64,000 nt of DNA from DATJLY01 sp963773665 (GTDB taxonomy: Bacteria; Pseudomonadota; Alphaproteobacteria; ATCC43930; CGMCC-115725). The position numbers and the translations under genes are program-made. Each line of letters opens with the position of its first letter. The stretch's first letter is position 1. The notes beneath the pieces were generated by a model. It worked only from the letters and a program-made list of their open reading frames with translations, was not told the DNA's origin and searched no databases. The stretch lies in the NCBI GenBank assembly GCA_963773665.1, contig CAVZBZ010000002.1, positions 868,001 through 932,000 of the forward strand. Direction: 5' to 3'. Of this stretch, positions 26,416 to 34,838 are shown one piece after another.

Positions 26416-26702
26416 GGCGTGTTCTCCATTCTCAAGAATGAGGAACATACGCCCTTCGCGACTGCCATTCAAGCGCAATCGCTGCGACCCTCCCTCGCTG
26501 CGCCGTCGCCGCGACCGATCACGATGAACGGGGCCGGGGTTGTTTTGCGAAACGCAGGCTCGCGCAAAACGCGGTTCGGGGGCGTACGCCCGGTCGAAAA
26601 TTTCGCCTACCGCCTAAGTCCCCGGCCCCCTCCCGAGCAAATCCAAAAATTGAAAAGGGCTCCCACGATTTCCGAAGGCTCCTATCGCGTGGTACCAAGG
26701 GC
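26416..26702. other. Gene-free stretch upstream of the serine recombinase gene
   Basis: Apart from the recombinase ribosome-binding site near 26425, I see no gene here. The stretch holds GC-rich and purine-rich segments, for example GGTACC within a short inverted context near 26692. It could contain the recombinase promoter or its crossover site, but no convincing paired recombination site was found by eye. Confidence 0.4.
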
Positions 26703-26746
26703 AAAAAAAGCCCGCCGCGATCCTGGGGGAAAGACCGCGACGGGCT
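26703..26746 (-). terminator. Intrinsic terminator of the 27.6-26.8 kb operon
   Basis: Leftward, AGCCCG-T-CGCG and CGCG-G-CGGGCT form a stem interrupted by one G-T type mismatch position, with a loop of about 20 bases, followed directly by seven T residues. It lies about 45 bases after the stop of the gene at 26790, so it ends that transcript. An additional small inverted repeat, AGGCGC-N6-GCGCCT, lies at 26748-26765. Confidence 0.75.
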
Positions 26747-26789
26747 AAGGCGCGTAGGTGCGCCTATGGGATGGCCTGGGGGAAGGCGC

Positions 26790-27077
26790 CTATTTCTCCG
26801 GGTGCTCTCGCTCGATTGCGTCGAGCATTATTTTGCGCTCTTCGTCGGTCATGTCGATGCGGCGAGTAACCTCTAGCTTGCTGGCCCTGTCGGCGGTTTT
26901 CCAAATGGCCATAAATTCTTCTACCCACTTTGGGTCGAAGGTTTGGCCGACTTCTTCGGTCTCGGGCAAGAGGGTCGAGATTTCGAGCCTAACGGATTGC
27001 AAAAACTTCGCGCGTCCGGCTGGGTTGGCATCCCGAAGCGGATTGAATTGCTGCGCTTTGAGTGGATATCTCGCCAT
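26790..27077 (-). CDS. Hypothetical protein of the element
   Basis: A 95-residue soluble protein, charged and helical, starting MARYPLKAQQFNPLRD and containing RRIDMTDEERKIMLDAIE. No family recognised. It is the last gene before a clear intrinsic terminator and follows the membrane-protein gene by 11 bases, so it is part of a real two-gene operon. Confidence 0.6.
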   Translation of the reverse strand: MARYPLKAQQFNPLRDANPAGRAKFLQSVRLEISTLLPETEEVGQTFDPKWVEEFMAIWKTADRASKLEVTRRIDMTDEERKIMLDAIEREHPEK

Positions 27078-27088
27078 CGGTGTACATG

Positions 27089-27628
27089 TCAGTTCCCTTT
27101 CTTCGCTGCGTCGAGGTTGTCTTGGTGAAGCTGCTGCAACGCGTCGAGAATATCTAGCTGCGCCGCTAGTGCCGGCTGAGTGCGTCGCATATCACTTCGC
27201 AGCTTAGCCATAAATACCCTTTGGGCGATGTCTTGCTGTAGGGCCTTCTGTCGCGCCTGCGCCTGCTCTGGCGTCTCGGGACATTTGTAGTTGTTCCCTG
27301 CGACGGGGATGCAGTCGGGAAGCGGGCCATCGGTGGTGAACCCGGCAGCCAACGCCGCGCCAGTGAACAAGAGCATGGCCAACGCGATGAGTGGCAGGGC
27401 CTTCCCAAGATGCGACACAAGCGCGATGAGAATTACCGGCATGATCGCGAGGCCGAAGACTAGTAGGACGGTGCTCGCAACGGCTCGCGCTATGGCGTCG
27501 GCGGTAAAGCCATAGCCCGCGACCATGTAGAGCACGGCGCCCCATGTCGAAACTGAAGCGCCGCCTATGAGCAAGATGCAGGAGCGCATTGGCCAGCAAT
27601 TAACGGCGGCGATGATCGGCTTGGGCAT
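27089..27628 (-). CDS. Hypothetical membrane protein of the element
   Basis: A 179-residue protein with three hydrophobic segments (roughly residues 16-38, 48-70 and 76-96), then a Cys-containing loop (LPDCIPVAGNNYKCPETP) and a long helical C-terminal tail. A GGGGAGAAG ribosome-binding site and a good promoter (27655-27683) lie upstream. The family is not recognised. A superinfection-exclusion or other envelope role is one possibility among several. Confidence 0.6.
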   Translation of the reverse strand: MPKPIIAAVNCWPMRSCILLIGGASVSTWGAVLYMVAGYGFTADAIARAVASTVLLVFGLAIMPVILIALVSHLGKALPLIALAMLLFTGAALAAGFTTDGPLPDCIPVAGNNYKCPETPEQAQARQKALQQDIAQRVFMAKLRSDMRRTQPALAAQLDILDALQQLHQDNLDAAKKGN

Positions 27629-27654
27629 GGTGATCTTCTCCCCTGACTGCTACC

Positions 27655-27683
27655 ATGATAGTGGTCAACCGTATGGTGAGCAA
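27655..27683 (-). promoter_or_regulatory. Promoter for the 27.6-26.8 kb operon
   Basis: Leftward, TTGCTC (27683-27678), 17 bases, TATCAT (27660-27655). The start codon at 27628 follows within about 20 bases of the expected transcription start. A weak ACCAT-N16-ATGGT inverted repeat (27652-27677) spans the promoter and may be an operator. Confidence 0.6.
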
Positions 27684-27769
27684 CCGCATTGTGGCCAAGG
27701 GCAGATTGAGGGCTTCAGGGCGGCGGCGGCGAGCGGCTATCCTTCCGGCGGTGAAGCTGATCGGACCCA

Positions 27770-27961
27770 TTGCGCCGCGCGATACTGGCCTACCTCAAGG
27801 GCCGGGCGGTGACGCTGCCGGATGAAACGTCATCGGTGGTGACGCTCGCCGGCTTGAAGTATGCAGTGCTTCGCGTGAAGGGTGAGCCGCTGGCCATCTA
27901 TCGCGTGCGGCCCAATGGAATGCTCAAGCGCCTAAAGCGGCCGCCGGCTGGTCTGTCTTAG
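27770..27961 (+). CDS. Small basic protein
   Basis: A 63-residue frame from TTG 27770 on the strand opposite its neighbours. The product (AILAYLKGRAVTLPDETSS, then VVTLAGLKYAVLRVKGEPLAIYRV) looks like a compact basic beta-rich protein with plausible amino-acid order. It ends 12 bases before the integrase stop, so the two converge. A regulatory or excisionase-like role is only a guess. Confidence 0.45.
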   Translation: MRRAILAYLKGRAVTLPDETSSVVTLAGLKYAVLRVKGEPLAIYRVRPNGMLKRLKRPPAGLS

Positions 27962-27973
27962 GCGCCGCGAGCC

Positions 27974-29341
27974 TTACTCGGGGTAAGTCACCTTCGCTAG
28001 CGCCTCGGCCTTGACGGCGAGGGTTGAGGTCGAGCTTGCGTAATGGTGCGCCATGCCCTTGTTTTCCCATCCTAGGATTTCATTCACAATAAACTCGGGC
28101 ACGGGCGCGGTAGGGTGCTTGAGCATTTGCAGCGCGACCGTCTTGCGGATCGAATGGAATACCTTGTCGGGTCCGAAGCCCTGCGCCTTCTTAAGCTCGC
28201 CGAACCGGCTGCCTATGGTTCTGCCGCGATCACCTTCCTCGTTGACCTTCAACCCTGCCAGGACGTAGCCCTTCTTACGGCCATCAATCAACCGCGCCAT
28301 CGTCTGCGCGAGCGCGCTATGGATCGGCACTTCGCGCAAGCCGGCCTTGCTCTTGGCCCCTAGCAATTCATTTGCCTCTCTCACGGTGAAGCTGTTTTCG
28401 CCTACGTGCTCCACCTTCAAGCTCGCCAATTCCTCAAGCCTGCACCCTGTGTACATTCCGAGCCGTATCAGGTCGGCAAGATCGTCGTCTCCCTTGGCAG
28501 TGGCCGCCTTCAGCAAGCGCACGATTTCGGCAGGCTCGAACGGCTGGCGTTCCTGCTTCGCGCCCTTGTCCTTCTTCGGCACAATGAGCTTCCTTAATGG
28601 ATCGTTCCCGTCCGCCACGGCCTCAACGCTGGTGAGGTATGTCCAGTAGCGCCGCACGACCGATAGGGCGCGGTTGATGGTCGCTACGGTCTTCTTCTGC
28701 GCTTCCGCGTCGATCCATAGTTGCAGCGCCTTGGGCGTTACGGCGTCGATGGTCGGGAACGCGGCAGCGAAGTCGCGGATGGCGATACGATCCATGCGGA
28801 TGCTTTTCGCTCCTTGCCGCCCGGCCTTGGTGTCAAGGTACTTCTCAAGGTGCGCGTTGGTCTTGGCTGGCGCGACGGTCAAGCCGGTGGCCTCGGCATA
28901 GAACGCTTGCGCCTCGGGGCTCGCGCTCGGCGGCCTTCCGGTCTCGTTCGTCTCGTAGCCTATGGCGTCGGCGCGGTCGCTGATCTGCTCCATGACGGCC
29001 TCTCGCATCGTCCGGGGCTCGTTCGGATTGAAGCGATGCCCGGCGCTCCGGGGTATGGCCGCATCGTCTGCCGTGCGGAGTGCCTTGGCCCAGTAGGCGG
29101 CATCATCCGTTTTGCTGGTATTGCCGCGAGCCGCGTCTATGAGCGGCTGCCATCGCGCCACCCATTCGGCCGCTCGCCGCTTGGCAACGTCGTAGTCCCT
29201 GGTGTCGAGCGCGACGCGGAAGCGCTTACGCGGCTTACCCTGGCTCGTTTTCAGTGCCGATTGTACGTCGCGGGGGACGTTCAGCCGCGCATGATATGAG
29301 TGGCCGCGAAGCTCTAGATGGTCGAGGGCATATCTTTTCAT
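27974..29341 (-). CDS. int: Tyrosine integrase
   Basis: A 455-residue phage-type tyrosine recombinase. The N-terminal part is an arm-binding region, the middle a core-binding SAM-like domain, and the catalytic domain has Arg301 (MYTGCRLEE), His396-x-x-Arg399 (FHSIRK) and the nucleophile Tyr434 (GMAHHYAS). It lies 79 bases from the right core repeat and points away from it, as expected for the enzyme that integrates and excises this element. ATG 29341 is taken as the start; an in-frame TTG at 29377 would add 12 residues. The start lies inside a perfect inverted repeat. Confidence 0.93.
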   Translation of the reverse strand: MKRYALDHLELRGHSYHARLNVPRDVQSALKTSQGKPRKRFRVALDTRDYDVAKRRAAEWVARWQPLIDAARGNTSKTDDAAYWAKALRTADDAAIPRSAGHRFNPNEPRTMREAVMEQISDRADAIGYETNETGRPPSASPEAQAFYAEATGLTVAPAKTNAHLEKYLDTKAGRQGAKSIRMDRIAIRDFAAAFPTIDAVTPKALQLWIDAEAQKKTVATINRALSVVRRYWTYLTSVEAVADGNDPLRKLIVPKKDKGAKQERQPFEPAEIVRLLKAATAKGDDDLADLIRLGMYTGCRLEELASLKVEHVGENSFTVREANELLGAKSKAGLREVPIHSALAQTMARLIDGRKKGYVLAGLKVNEEGDRGRTIGSRFGELKKAQGFGPDKVFHSIRKTVALQMLKHPTAPVPEFIVNEILGWENKGMAHHYASSTSTLAVKAEALAKVTYPE

Positions 29342-29361
29342 ACCCAAGTATATGCCCTCGA
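29322..29361. promoter_or_regulatory. 12-bp perfect inverted repeat spanning the integrase start codon
   Basis: TCGAGGGCATAT (29322-29333) and ATATGCCCTCGA (29350-29361) are exact complements separated by 16 bases that contain the int start codon and any ribosome-binding sequence. As RNA it would hide the start; as DNA it could be an operator for a dimeric regulator. A further GGCGG-AATA-CCGCC repeat is at 29379-29392, and CCAAATATGGG at 29391-29401 resembles CCAAATATAGG in the left arm at 12599-12609. Confidence 0.65.
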
Positions 29362-29410
29362 TTGTTCCCCACGTCAATGGCGGAATACCGCCAAATATGG
29401 GGGAAAACGG

Positions 29411-30298
29411 CTAATGTGGCACCATGCCCATGTGGAGCCCCGCGATCACCAGGATATGCGCGAGGCCGGCATTGCGGAACGCGTCGGCGTCGGCCGGCGC
29501 AATCGCGTGCGTGTCGCCGGCGATGAGCGCGGCGGCAATGGCGCCGCGCTCGTCCGGGAGCGCGCTGCGGATACGCGCCGTCACGTGCGCGCGCAGCGCC
29601 TGAAGCGCCACGCGCCACGACGCGGCGCCTTCGCCCTCGGGCGATGCTACCCAGTGCGGCGATCCCAGCGCGTAGCCGACCGCGCCCAGACGGTCGAACC
29701 AGGCACGGCGCTCGAAATCGAAGGCGCCGGGCGTGGCGGGCGCCGGCGGCGGCATCAGCACCGCCTTGAGCCGGAGCCATGCGCCCGGAATCGCCGCATC
29801 GTCGCCGTGGCGAAGCCGCACCCGGATGCGCGCCGGCGTCGAACTTGGATCGAGCCGGTCGATCGTAAGCCGCCCGATCACGAGGCGCGCGCCTTCCGGC
29901 AAGGGATCGACCGCCTCGAGCCTGCCCTCGATCGTGACCGGACCGAGCCGCGCTCGCAGCACCGGCGCCGCGGCGAGGCCCGACTGCATCTGCGCCGCCG
30001 CGAATCCGAGCGCCAGCGCCAGCGATGCGGCCGCCGCGAACAGCCCGCGCCCGCGCCGCCAAGCCCGTGCGGCGAGCGTCGCGGCAAGCGCCGAACTTGC
30101 GGGCCCAAGCCACGCGGGAGGTTCTACCGGCAGCCAGAAATAAAGGCCGATCCCGGCGCCTAAAAACACCGGCAGCCACAGCGGCCAGCGCTCGCGCTGC
30201 GCGGCCATGGCCTCTGCCACCCAGCGCACGGCCGCGGCTCCGCCCGCGCCCGAAGCAGGCGGCACGCCCTCTGCGACATCCGGCTCGGCCGATGCCAT
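29411..30298 (-). pseudogene. comEC: comEC, N-terminal part (interrupted by integrated element)
   Basis: The first 293 codons of comEC plus two element-derived codons and a stop. It has an N-terminal cytoplasmic stretch, two or three membrane segments, the DUF4131/OB-like region (LGPVTIEGRLEAVDPLPEGA) and the beginning of the competence domain (LAHILVIAGLHMG). The element enters exactly in this most conserved motif. The remaining 421 codons are at 11244-12509; joined, they give a 714-residue ComEC of ordinary length. Start at ATG 30298. As it stands the product lacks the channel. Confidence 0.9.
29420..29434. repeat. Right attachment-site core (attR)
   Basis: Second exact copy of CACCATGCCCATGTG. 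To its right the sequence is comEC 5' coding sequence in the same frame as the left copy. To its left the frame runs into Pro-His-stop encoded by the element. Confidence 0.88.
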
Positions 30299-30328
30299 CG
30301 CGGAAGTATAGAGCGCCACCCGCTTTGC

Positions 30329-30405
30329 CGTCATGCGCGGGCTTGTCCCGCGCATCCGCGTGTTCGGCAAAGCGTGGATCGCCGGAAGAAAGCCCGGCCA
30401 TGACG
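30329..30405. repeat. Dispersed palindromic repeat between comEC and gltX
   Basis: CGTCATGCGCGGGCTTG at one end and AGCCCGGCCATGACG at the other make a long imperfect inverted repeat of the type scattered through many alphaproteobacterial intergenic regions. It fills most of the gap between the divergent comEC and gltX starts, so promoters for both must lie in or around it. Confidence 0.6.
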
Positions 30406-30435
30406 CAAGCTGGAATCTGCGCTACATCGCGCGCC

Positions 30436-31836
30436 ATGAGCGTCGTCGTGCGGTTCGCGCCCTCCCCCACCGGGTTTCTGCATATCGGCGGCGCGCGCAC
30501 CGCGCTGTTCAACTGGCTCTACGCGCGCCATTTGGGCGGCACGTTCCGCTTGCGCATCGAGGACACCGACCGCGCGCGCTCGACGCAAGATGCTGTCGAC
30601 GCGATCATCGACGGGCTCTCATGGCTCGAGCTCGACTGGGACGGCGAGGTCGTGTTCCAATCGGCGCGATTGGCGCGCCATGCCGAGGCAGTCGCGGCGC
30701 TCGTTGCCGCGGGCCATGCCTATCGCTGCTATTGCAGCGCGGCCGAGCTCGAAGCGATGCGCGAGCGGGCGCGCGCCGAGGGCCGCACCGCGCTCTATGA
30801 CGGGCACTGCCGCGAACTCGATGCGAAGGACGCGCCCAAAGGCCGCGCACCGGCCATCCGCCTCAAGGCGCCGCGCGACGGCGAGACCGTCATCGCCGAC
30901 CACGTGCAGGGCACCGTCACGGTCGCGAACCAGCAGCTCGACGACCTCATCATCCTGCGCGCCGACGGCACGCCCACCTACAATCTTTCCGTCGTGGTGG
31001 ACGACCATGACATGGCGATCACCCATGTCATCCGCGGCGACGACCATTTCACCAACGCCTTCCGCCAGACGCAGATCTATCGCGCGCTCGGCTGGGACAC
31101 GCCGGAATTCGCGCACGTGCCGCTCATCCACGGGCCGGACGGGGCGAAGCTGTCGAAGCGCCACGGCGCCTTGGGCGTCGATGCCTATCGCGAGATGGGC
31201 TACCTGCCGGAAGCGCTCAGGAACTATCTGCTGCGGCTCGGCTGGAGCCACGGCGACGACGAGATCATTTCGACCGCGGACGCGGTCCGCTGGTTCGATC
31301 TCGACGCGATCGGGCGTTCGCCGGCGCGGTTCGATTTTTTAAAGCTCGCGAGCGTCAACGGCCATTACATCCGCGCCGCATCGGACGGACGGCTCGTGGA
31401 CCTGGTGGCGCCCATCCTGGAGCGGCGGCTCGGCCGCGCGCTCGCGGACGAGGCGCGCCAGCGCCTCCTCCTTGCCATGCCGGGCCTGAAACCGCGCGCG
31501 AAGACGCTGCAGGATCTCGCCGACCGCGCGCAATTCTATGTCGCACCCCGGCCCATCCCGCTCGACGACAAGGCCCGGGCTCTCCTCGACGAAGCCGCCC
31601 GGGCGCGGCTCAAGGCGCTTGCCCCCCTGCTCGCCGCGGCGCCGTGGCAGGGGAAGGATCTCGAGGAAGTTGTGCGCCGCTTTGCCGAGGGCGCGGGCGC
31701 AAAACTCGGCGACGTGGCCCAGCCCTTGCGGGCGGCGCTCGCCGGATCGACCGCGTCGCCCGGCATTTTCGAGGTCATGGAAGCCCTTGGCCGGGCCGAA
31801 ACCCTGGCCCGGATCGCCGACGCGGCGGGAGGCTAG
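30436..31836 (+). CDS. gltX: Glutamyl-tRNA synthetase
   Basis: A 466-residue class I aminoacyl-tRNA synthetase. The ATP-site signature PSPTGFLHIGGART is near the N-terminus and KLSKRHG is the KMSKS equivalent around residue 240. A bacterial GluRS anticodon-binding region follows. Alphaproteobacteria often carry two GltX proteins, one also charging tRNA-Gln for the amidotransferase route; which one this is cannot be told here. ATG 30436 is chosen because it starts right before VVRFAPSPTG. comEC is divergent upstream, gltA follows. Confidence 0.94.
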   Translation: MSVVVRFAPSPTGFLHIGGARTALFNWLYARHLGGTFRLRIEDTDRARSTQDAVDAIIDGLSWLELDWDGEVVFQSARLARHAEAVAALVAAGHAYRCYCSAAELEAMRERARAEGRTALYDGHCRELDAKDAPKGRAPAIRLKAPRDGETVIADHVQGTVTVANQQLDDLIILRADGTPTYNLSVVVDDHDMAITHVIRGDDHFTNAFRQTQIYRALGWDTPEFAHVPLIHGPDGAKLSKRHGALGVDAYREMGYLPEALRNYLLRLGWSHGDDEIISTADAVRWFDLDAIGRSPARFDFLKLASVNGHYIRAASDGRLVDLVAPILERRLGRALADEARQRLLLAMPGLKPRAKTLQDLADRAQFYVAPRPIPLDDKARALLDEAARARLKALAPLLAAAPWQGKDLEEVVRRFAEGAGAKLGDVAQPLRAALAGSTASPGIFEVMEALGRAETLARIADAAGG

Positions 31837-31915
31837 CGGACCATTTTACAATTCCGCGTCGCCGACATATCTTGCTTCTATTGCAGCGCAACATCGCCCC
31901 GGGGGATGCGGACCG

Positions 31916-33252
31916 ATGGCCACCAAGAGCGACGCGAAGCCCACAGCCAAGTCGAACGAGCCGCGCGAGACGGTGACGCTCACCGACAATGCCACCGGCC
32001 AGACGACCGAGCTCCCGCTCCTTTCGGGCACGATCGGCCCCAAGGTGATGGACATCCGAAAACTCTACAACGACCTCGGCGTGTTCACCTTCGATCCCGG
32101 CTACACCGCCACGGGAAGCTGCGAATCGAAGATCACCTATATCGACGGCGACGAGGGCGTGCTGCTCTATCGGGGATATCCGATCGAGGAGCTGGCCGAG
32201 CACAGCGACTTCATGGAGGTGGCGTATCTCCTGCTGTTCGGCGAGCTGCCGACCGCGGCCGAGAAGACCAAATTCTCGCGCGACATCACGCTCCACACCA
32301 TGGTGCACGAGCAGATCGCGGCCTTCTTTCGCGGCTTCCGGCGCGATGCGCACCCGATGGCGGTGCTGTGCGGCGTGGTCGGCGCGCTCTCGGCCTTCTA
32401 TCACGATTCGACCGACATCTCCGACCCGCATCAGCGCATGGTCGCGTCGTACCGGCTCATCGCCAAGATGCCGACGATCGCCGCCATGGCGTTCAAATAC
32501 TCGATCGGCCAGCCGTTCATGTATCCGAAGAACGACCTCAGCTACGCCGAGAATTTCCTGCACATGACCTACGCCGTGCCGTGCGAGCCCTACCAGGTGA
32601 ACCCGGTTCTGGCGCGCGCCATGGACCGCATCTTCATTCTGCACATGGACCACGAGCAGAACGCCTCGACCTCGACGGTGCGGCTCGCCGGCTCCTCGGG
32701 CGCCAATCCGTTCGCCTGCATCGCCGCCGGCATCGCCTCGCTGTGGGGCCCGGCGCATGGCGGCGCCAACGAGGCGGTGCTGAAGATGCTGAACCAGATC
32801 GGCAGCAAGGACCGCGTCCCCGAGTTCGTCAAACGCGCGCAGCGATCCCAAGGACATCGTTCATGCTCATGGGCTTCGGCCACCGCGTGTACAAGAATTA
32901 CGACCCACGCGCGGCGGTGCTGCGGCGCTCGTGCCACGAGGTGCTGGACGAGCTCGGCGTGCGCGACGAGCCGCTCCTCGATCTCGCCATGGAGCTCGAG
33001 CGCATCGCGCTGCAGGACGATTATTTCATCGAGCGCAAGCTCTACCCGAACGTCGATTTCTATTCGGGCATCATCCTGAAGGCGATGGGCTTCCCGACCT
33101 CGATGTTCACCGTGCTGTTCGCGATCGCCCGCACGGTCGGGTGGGTCGCGCAATGGAACGAGATGATCGAGGACCCCAAGATCGGCCGGCCGCGCCAGCT
33201 TTACACCGGCGCCGCCCGCCGCCCCTACGTCGCGATCGAAAAGCGGGGGTGA
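31916..33252 (+). pseudogene. gltA: Citrate synthase, reading frame broken near 32840-32865
   Basis: The gene for type II citrate synthase (oxaloacetate plus acetyl-CoA to citrate). Codons from 31916 read correctly through the first catalytic His (WGPAHGGANEA) to EFVKRA. The family sequence then resumes in another frame from LMGFGHRVYKNYDPRA (second catalytic His) through YPNVDFYSG (catalytic Asp) to the stop at 33252. The change equals loss of one base or gain of two between about 32836 and 32865; SDPKD in a third frame suggests two nearby single-base changes. Without correction the 387-residue product lacks the active site. A sequencing or assembly error is at least as likely as true mutation. 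Confidence 0.88.
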
Positions 33253-33657
33253 TTACGCCCGCTGGATGAGCTCGATCTTGTAGCCGTCCGGGTCCTCGAC
33301 GAAGGCGATGTGCGTCGTGCCGAATTTCAAGGGGCCGGGCGGGCGCGGAATCTTGACGCCCTCTTTCTTGAGGCTCTCGCACGTGCCGTAGAGATCCGGC
33401 ACGCCGACGGCGAGGTGGCCGAACGCGGCGCCGAGGGTATAGGGCTCCTTCTGATCCCAGTTGTATGTCAACTCCAGCACCGTGCCGGCGGCTTCGTCGT
33501 CGTAGCCGACGAAGGCGAGCGTATAGCGGCCCTCCGGCAATTCGCGCTTGCGCAACAGCTTCATGCCCATGAGGCGCGTGTAGAAGTCGATCGATTTTTC
33601 GAGATCGAACACGCGCAGCATGGTGTGGAGAAATCGGAAGTTTGATTGCGTCGCCAT
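33253..33657 (-). CDS. gloA: Lactoylglutathione lyase (glyoxalase I)
   Basis: A 134-residue glyoxalase I that isomerises the methylglyoxal-glutathione hemithioacetal. Metal ligands of the vicinal-oxygen-chelate fold are visible: His in FLHTMLRV, Glu in VLELTYNW, His in FGHLAVGV and Glu in YKIELIQ. Length is typical. Start at ATG 33657, two bases after the lpxB stop, so it is the last gene of the lipid A cluster. Its stop directly abuts the convergent gltA stop. Confidence 0.93.
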   Translation of the reverse strand: MATQSNFRFLHTMLRVFDLEKSIDFYTRLMGMKLLRKRELPEGRYTLAFVGYDDEAAGTVLELTYNWDQKEPYTLGAAFGHLAVGVPDLYGTCESLKKEGVKIPRPPGPLKFGTTHIAFVEDPDGYKIELIQRA

Positions 33658-33659
33658 CG

Positions 33660-34838
33660 TCACTCCTTTCGCGGCACGTGGGCCGCGATCACGGCAAGCA
33701 CGTCGTCCGCCGCCCTGAGGCTCGGCGAGACCGACCCGTATCCGAGCGCATGGAGCGCCGCTTCGCAAGATGCCGCCTGGGCTGCGCGGGCATCGGGGTC
33801 GTCGATGAGCCGCGTCAGCGCGGCGCCAAGTTTCTCCGGCGTGCACTCGTCCTGCAGCAGTTCCGGCACCGCCGGCCGGTCGAGCACGAGATTGACGAGG
33901 TTCGCGTATTTCACTTTGACGACGTGCCGCACCAGCGCATGCGTGAGGGCGCTTATGCGGTAGGCGACGACGGTCGGGATTTTGGCCATGGCAAGCTCGA
34001 GCGCCACCGTCCCCGATGCCGCAAGCGCCGCGTCGCCGGCCGCGAACGCATCGTATTTCTCGGCGCCGCCGGGGAGCACGATGACCGGCACGCGAAACGC
34101 CCTGATCCCTTCGCGCACCTCGGCAGCCACATTCTCGGTCGTTGGCAGCGCCACGACCAGCGCCGGATAATGCGCCGCCATTAACTCGACCGTTCGCGCA
34201 AAGATCGGCAGGAGGCGGCTCACCTCGCCGGCCCGGCTGCCGGGCAGGAGGACGAGCAGCTTCGTCTCCGGTGCGATGTGATGGCGGCGGCGAAACCCAG
34301 GTCCGCCGCCGCGGTCGGCGCCGCTTTCCACGACGGGGTGGCCGACGCAATGGCACGTGAGGCCGACCGCCTCGAAATAGGGCGGCTCGAACGGCAGGAG
34401 CGCCATCAGGTGATCGTACCAGCGCACCATGCGCCGCGCGCGGCCGGCACGCCACGCCCACACCATGGGCGCGACGTAATGGATGAGCGGCAAGTGCGCG
34501 CCGCGCCGGCGCAAACCATGCGCCACGCGCCAGGTGAAGCCCGAACTGTCGATCGTCACCACCGCGTCGGGATTCTTGGCAAGGACATCGGCCACGGTCT
34601 CGCGCACGTGGCGAAAAATCCTGGCCGCGCGCGGAATGACTTCGGCCACGCCCATGATCGCGAGATCGCCGATCGGCACGCGGCTCGCGAGGCCTTCGGC
34701 CGCCATCGCCGCGCCGCCGATCCCGGCAAAGCGCACGCGGCCGCCCGTGCGCTCCTTGAGCGCCGCCATGAGGCGGCCGCCCAAGAAATCGCCCGAAGGC
34801 TCGCCGGCGATGATGTAGATGAGCGGCCCTTCGCTCAC
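33660..34838 (-). CDS. lpxB: Lipid-A-disaccharide synthase
   Basis: A 392-residue GT19 glycosyltransferase that joins UDP-2,3-diacylglucosamine and lipid X. Landmarks are IIAGEPSGDFLGG at the N-terminus, HYVAPMVWAW in the middle, LLPGSRAGEV and the C-terminal ASGTVALELA and LLQDECTPE segments. It acts at the cytoplasmic face of the inner membrane. The start overlaps the lpxI stop in an ATGA. Confidence 0.95.
   Translation of the reverse strand: MSEGPLIYIIAGEPSGDFLGGRLMAALKERTGGRVRFAGIGGAAMAAEGLASRVPIGDLAIMGVAEVIPRAARIFRHVRETVADVLAKNPDAVVTIDSSGFTWRVAHGLRRRGAHLPLIHYVAPMVWAWRAGRARRMVRWYDHLMALLPFEPPYFEAVGLTCHCVGHPVVESGADRGGGPGFRRRHHIAPETKLLVLLPGSRAGEVSRLLPIFARTVELMAAHYPALVVALPTTENVAAEVREGIRAFRVPVIVLPGGAEKYDAFAAGDAALAASGTVALELAMAKIPTVVAYRISALTHALVRHVVKVKYANLVNLVLDRPAVPELLQDECTPEKLGAALTRLIDDPDARAAQAASCEAALHALGYGSVSPSLRAADDVLAVIAAHVPRKE

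Larger units (their letters stand above)
12510..29434. mobile_element. 16.9-kb integrated podophage-like element (defective prophage or phage satellite) in comEC
   Basis: Everything between the two 15-bp direct repeats is absent from a normal comEC. Contents: a rightward operon with TerS-like genes and internal virion/ejection-like proteins; a leftward block with a prim-pol/helicase and small phage-type genes; a secreted Sel1 protein; a serine recombinase; and a tyrosine integrase adjacent to the right core. No large terminase, portal, major capsid, tail, lysis or repressor gene is recognisable. The element is more AT-rich at its ends and has its own consensus promoters. It may be a degraded prophage or a satellite that uses a helper phage for particles; the gene set does not settle which. 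Confidence 0.85.

Noticed and set aside
12525..29419. Head, tail or large terminase genes hidden in the element
   Set aside because: Each frame of reasonable length was read for portal, capsid, Walker-type TerL and tail motifs. None was found; the only large genes are the ejection-like set and the prim-pol gene.
32836..32865. Programmed ribosomal frameshift in gltA
   Set aside because: No slippery heptamer or downstream pseudoknot is evident and citrate synthases are not known to use one. Mutation or sequencing error is simpler.
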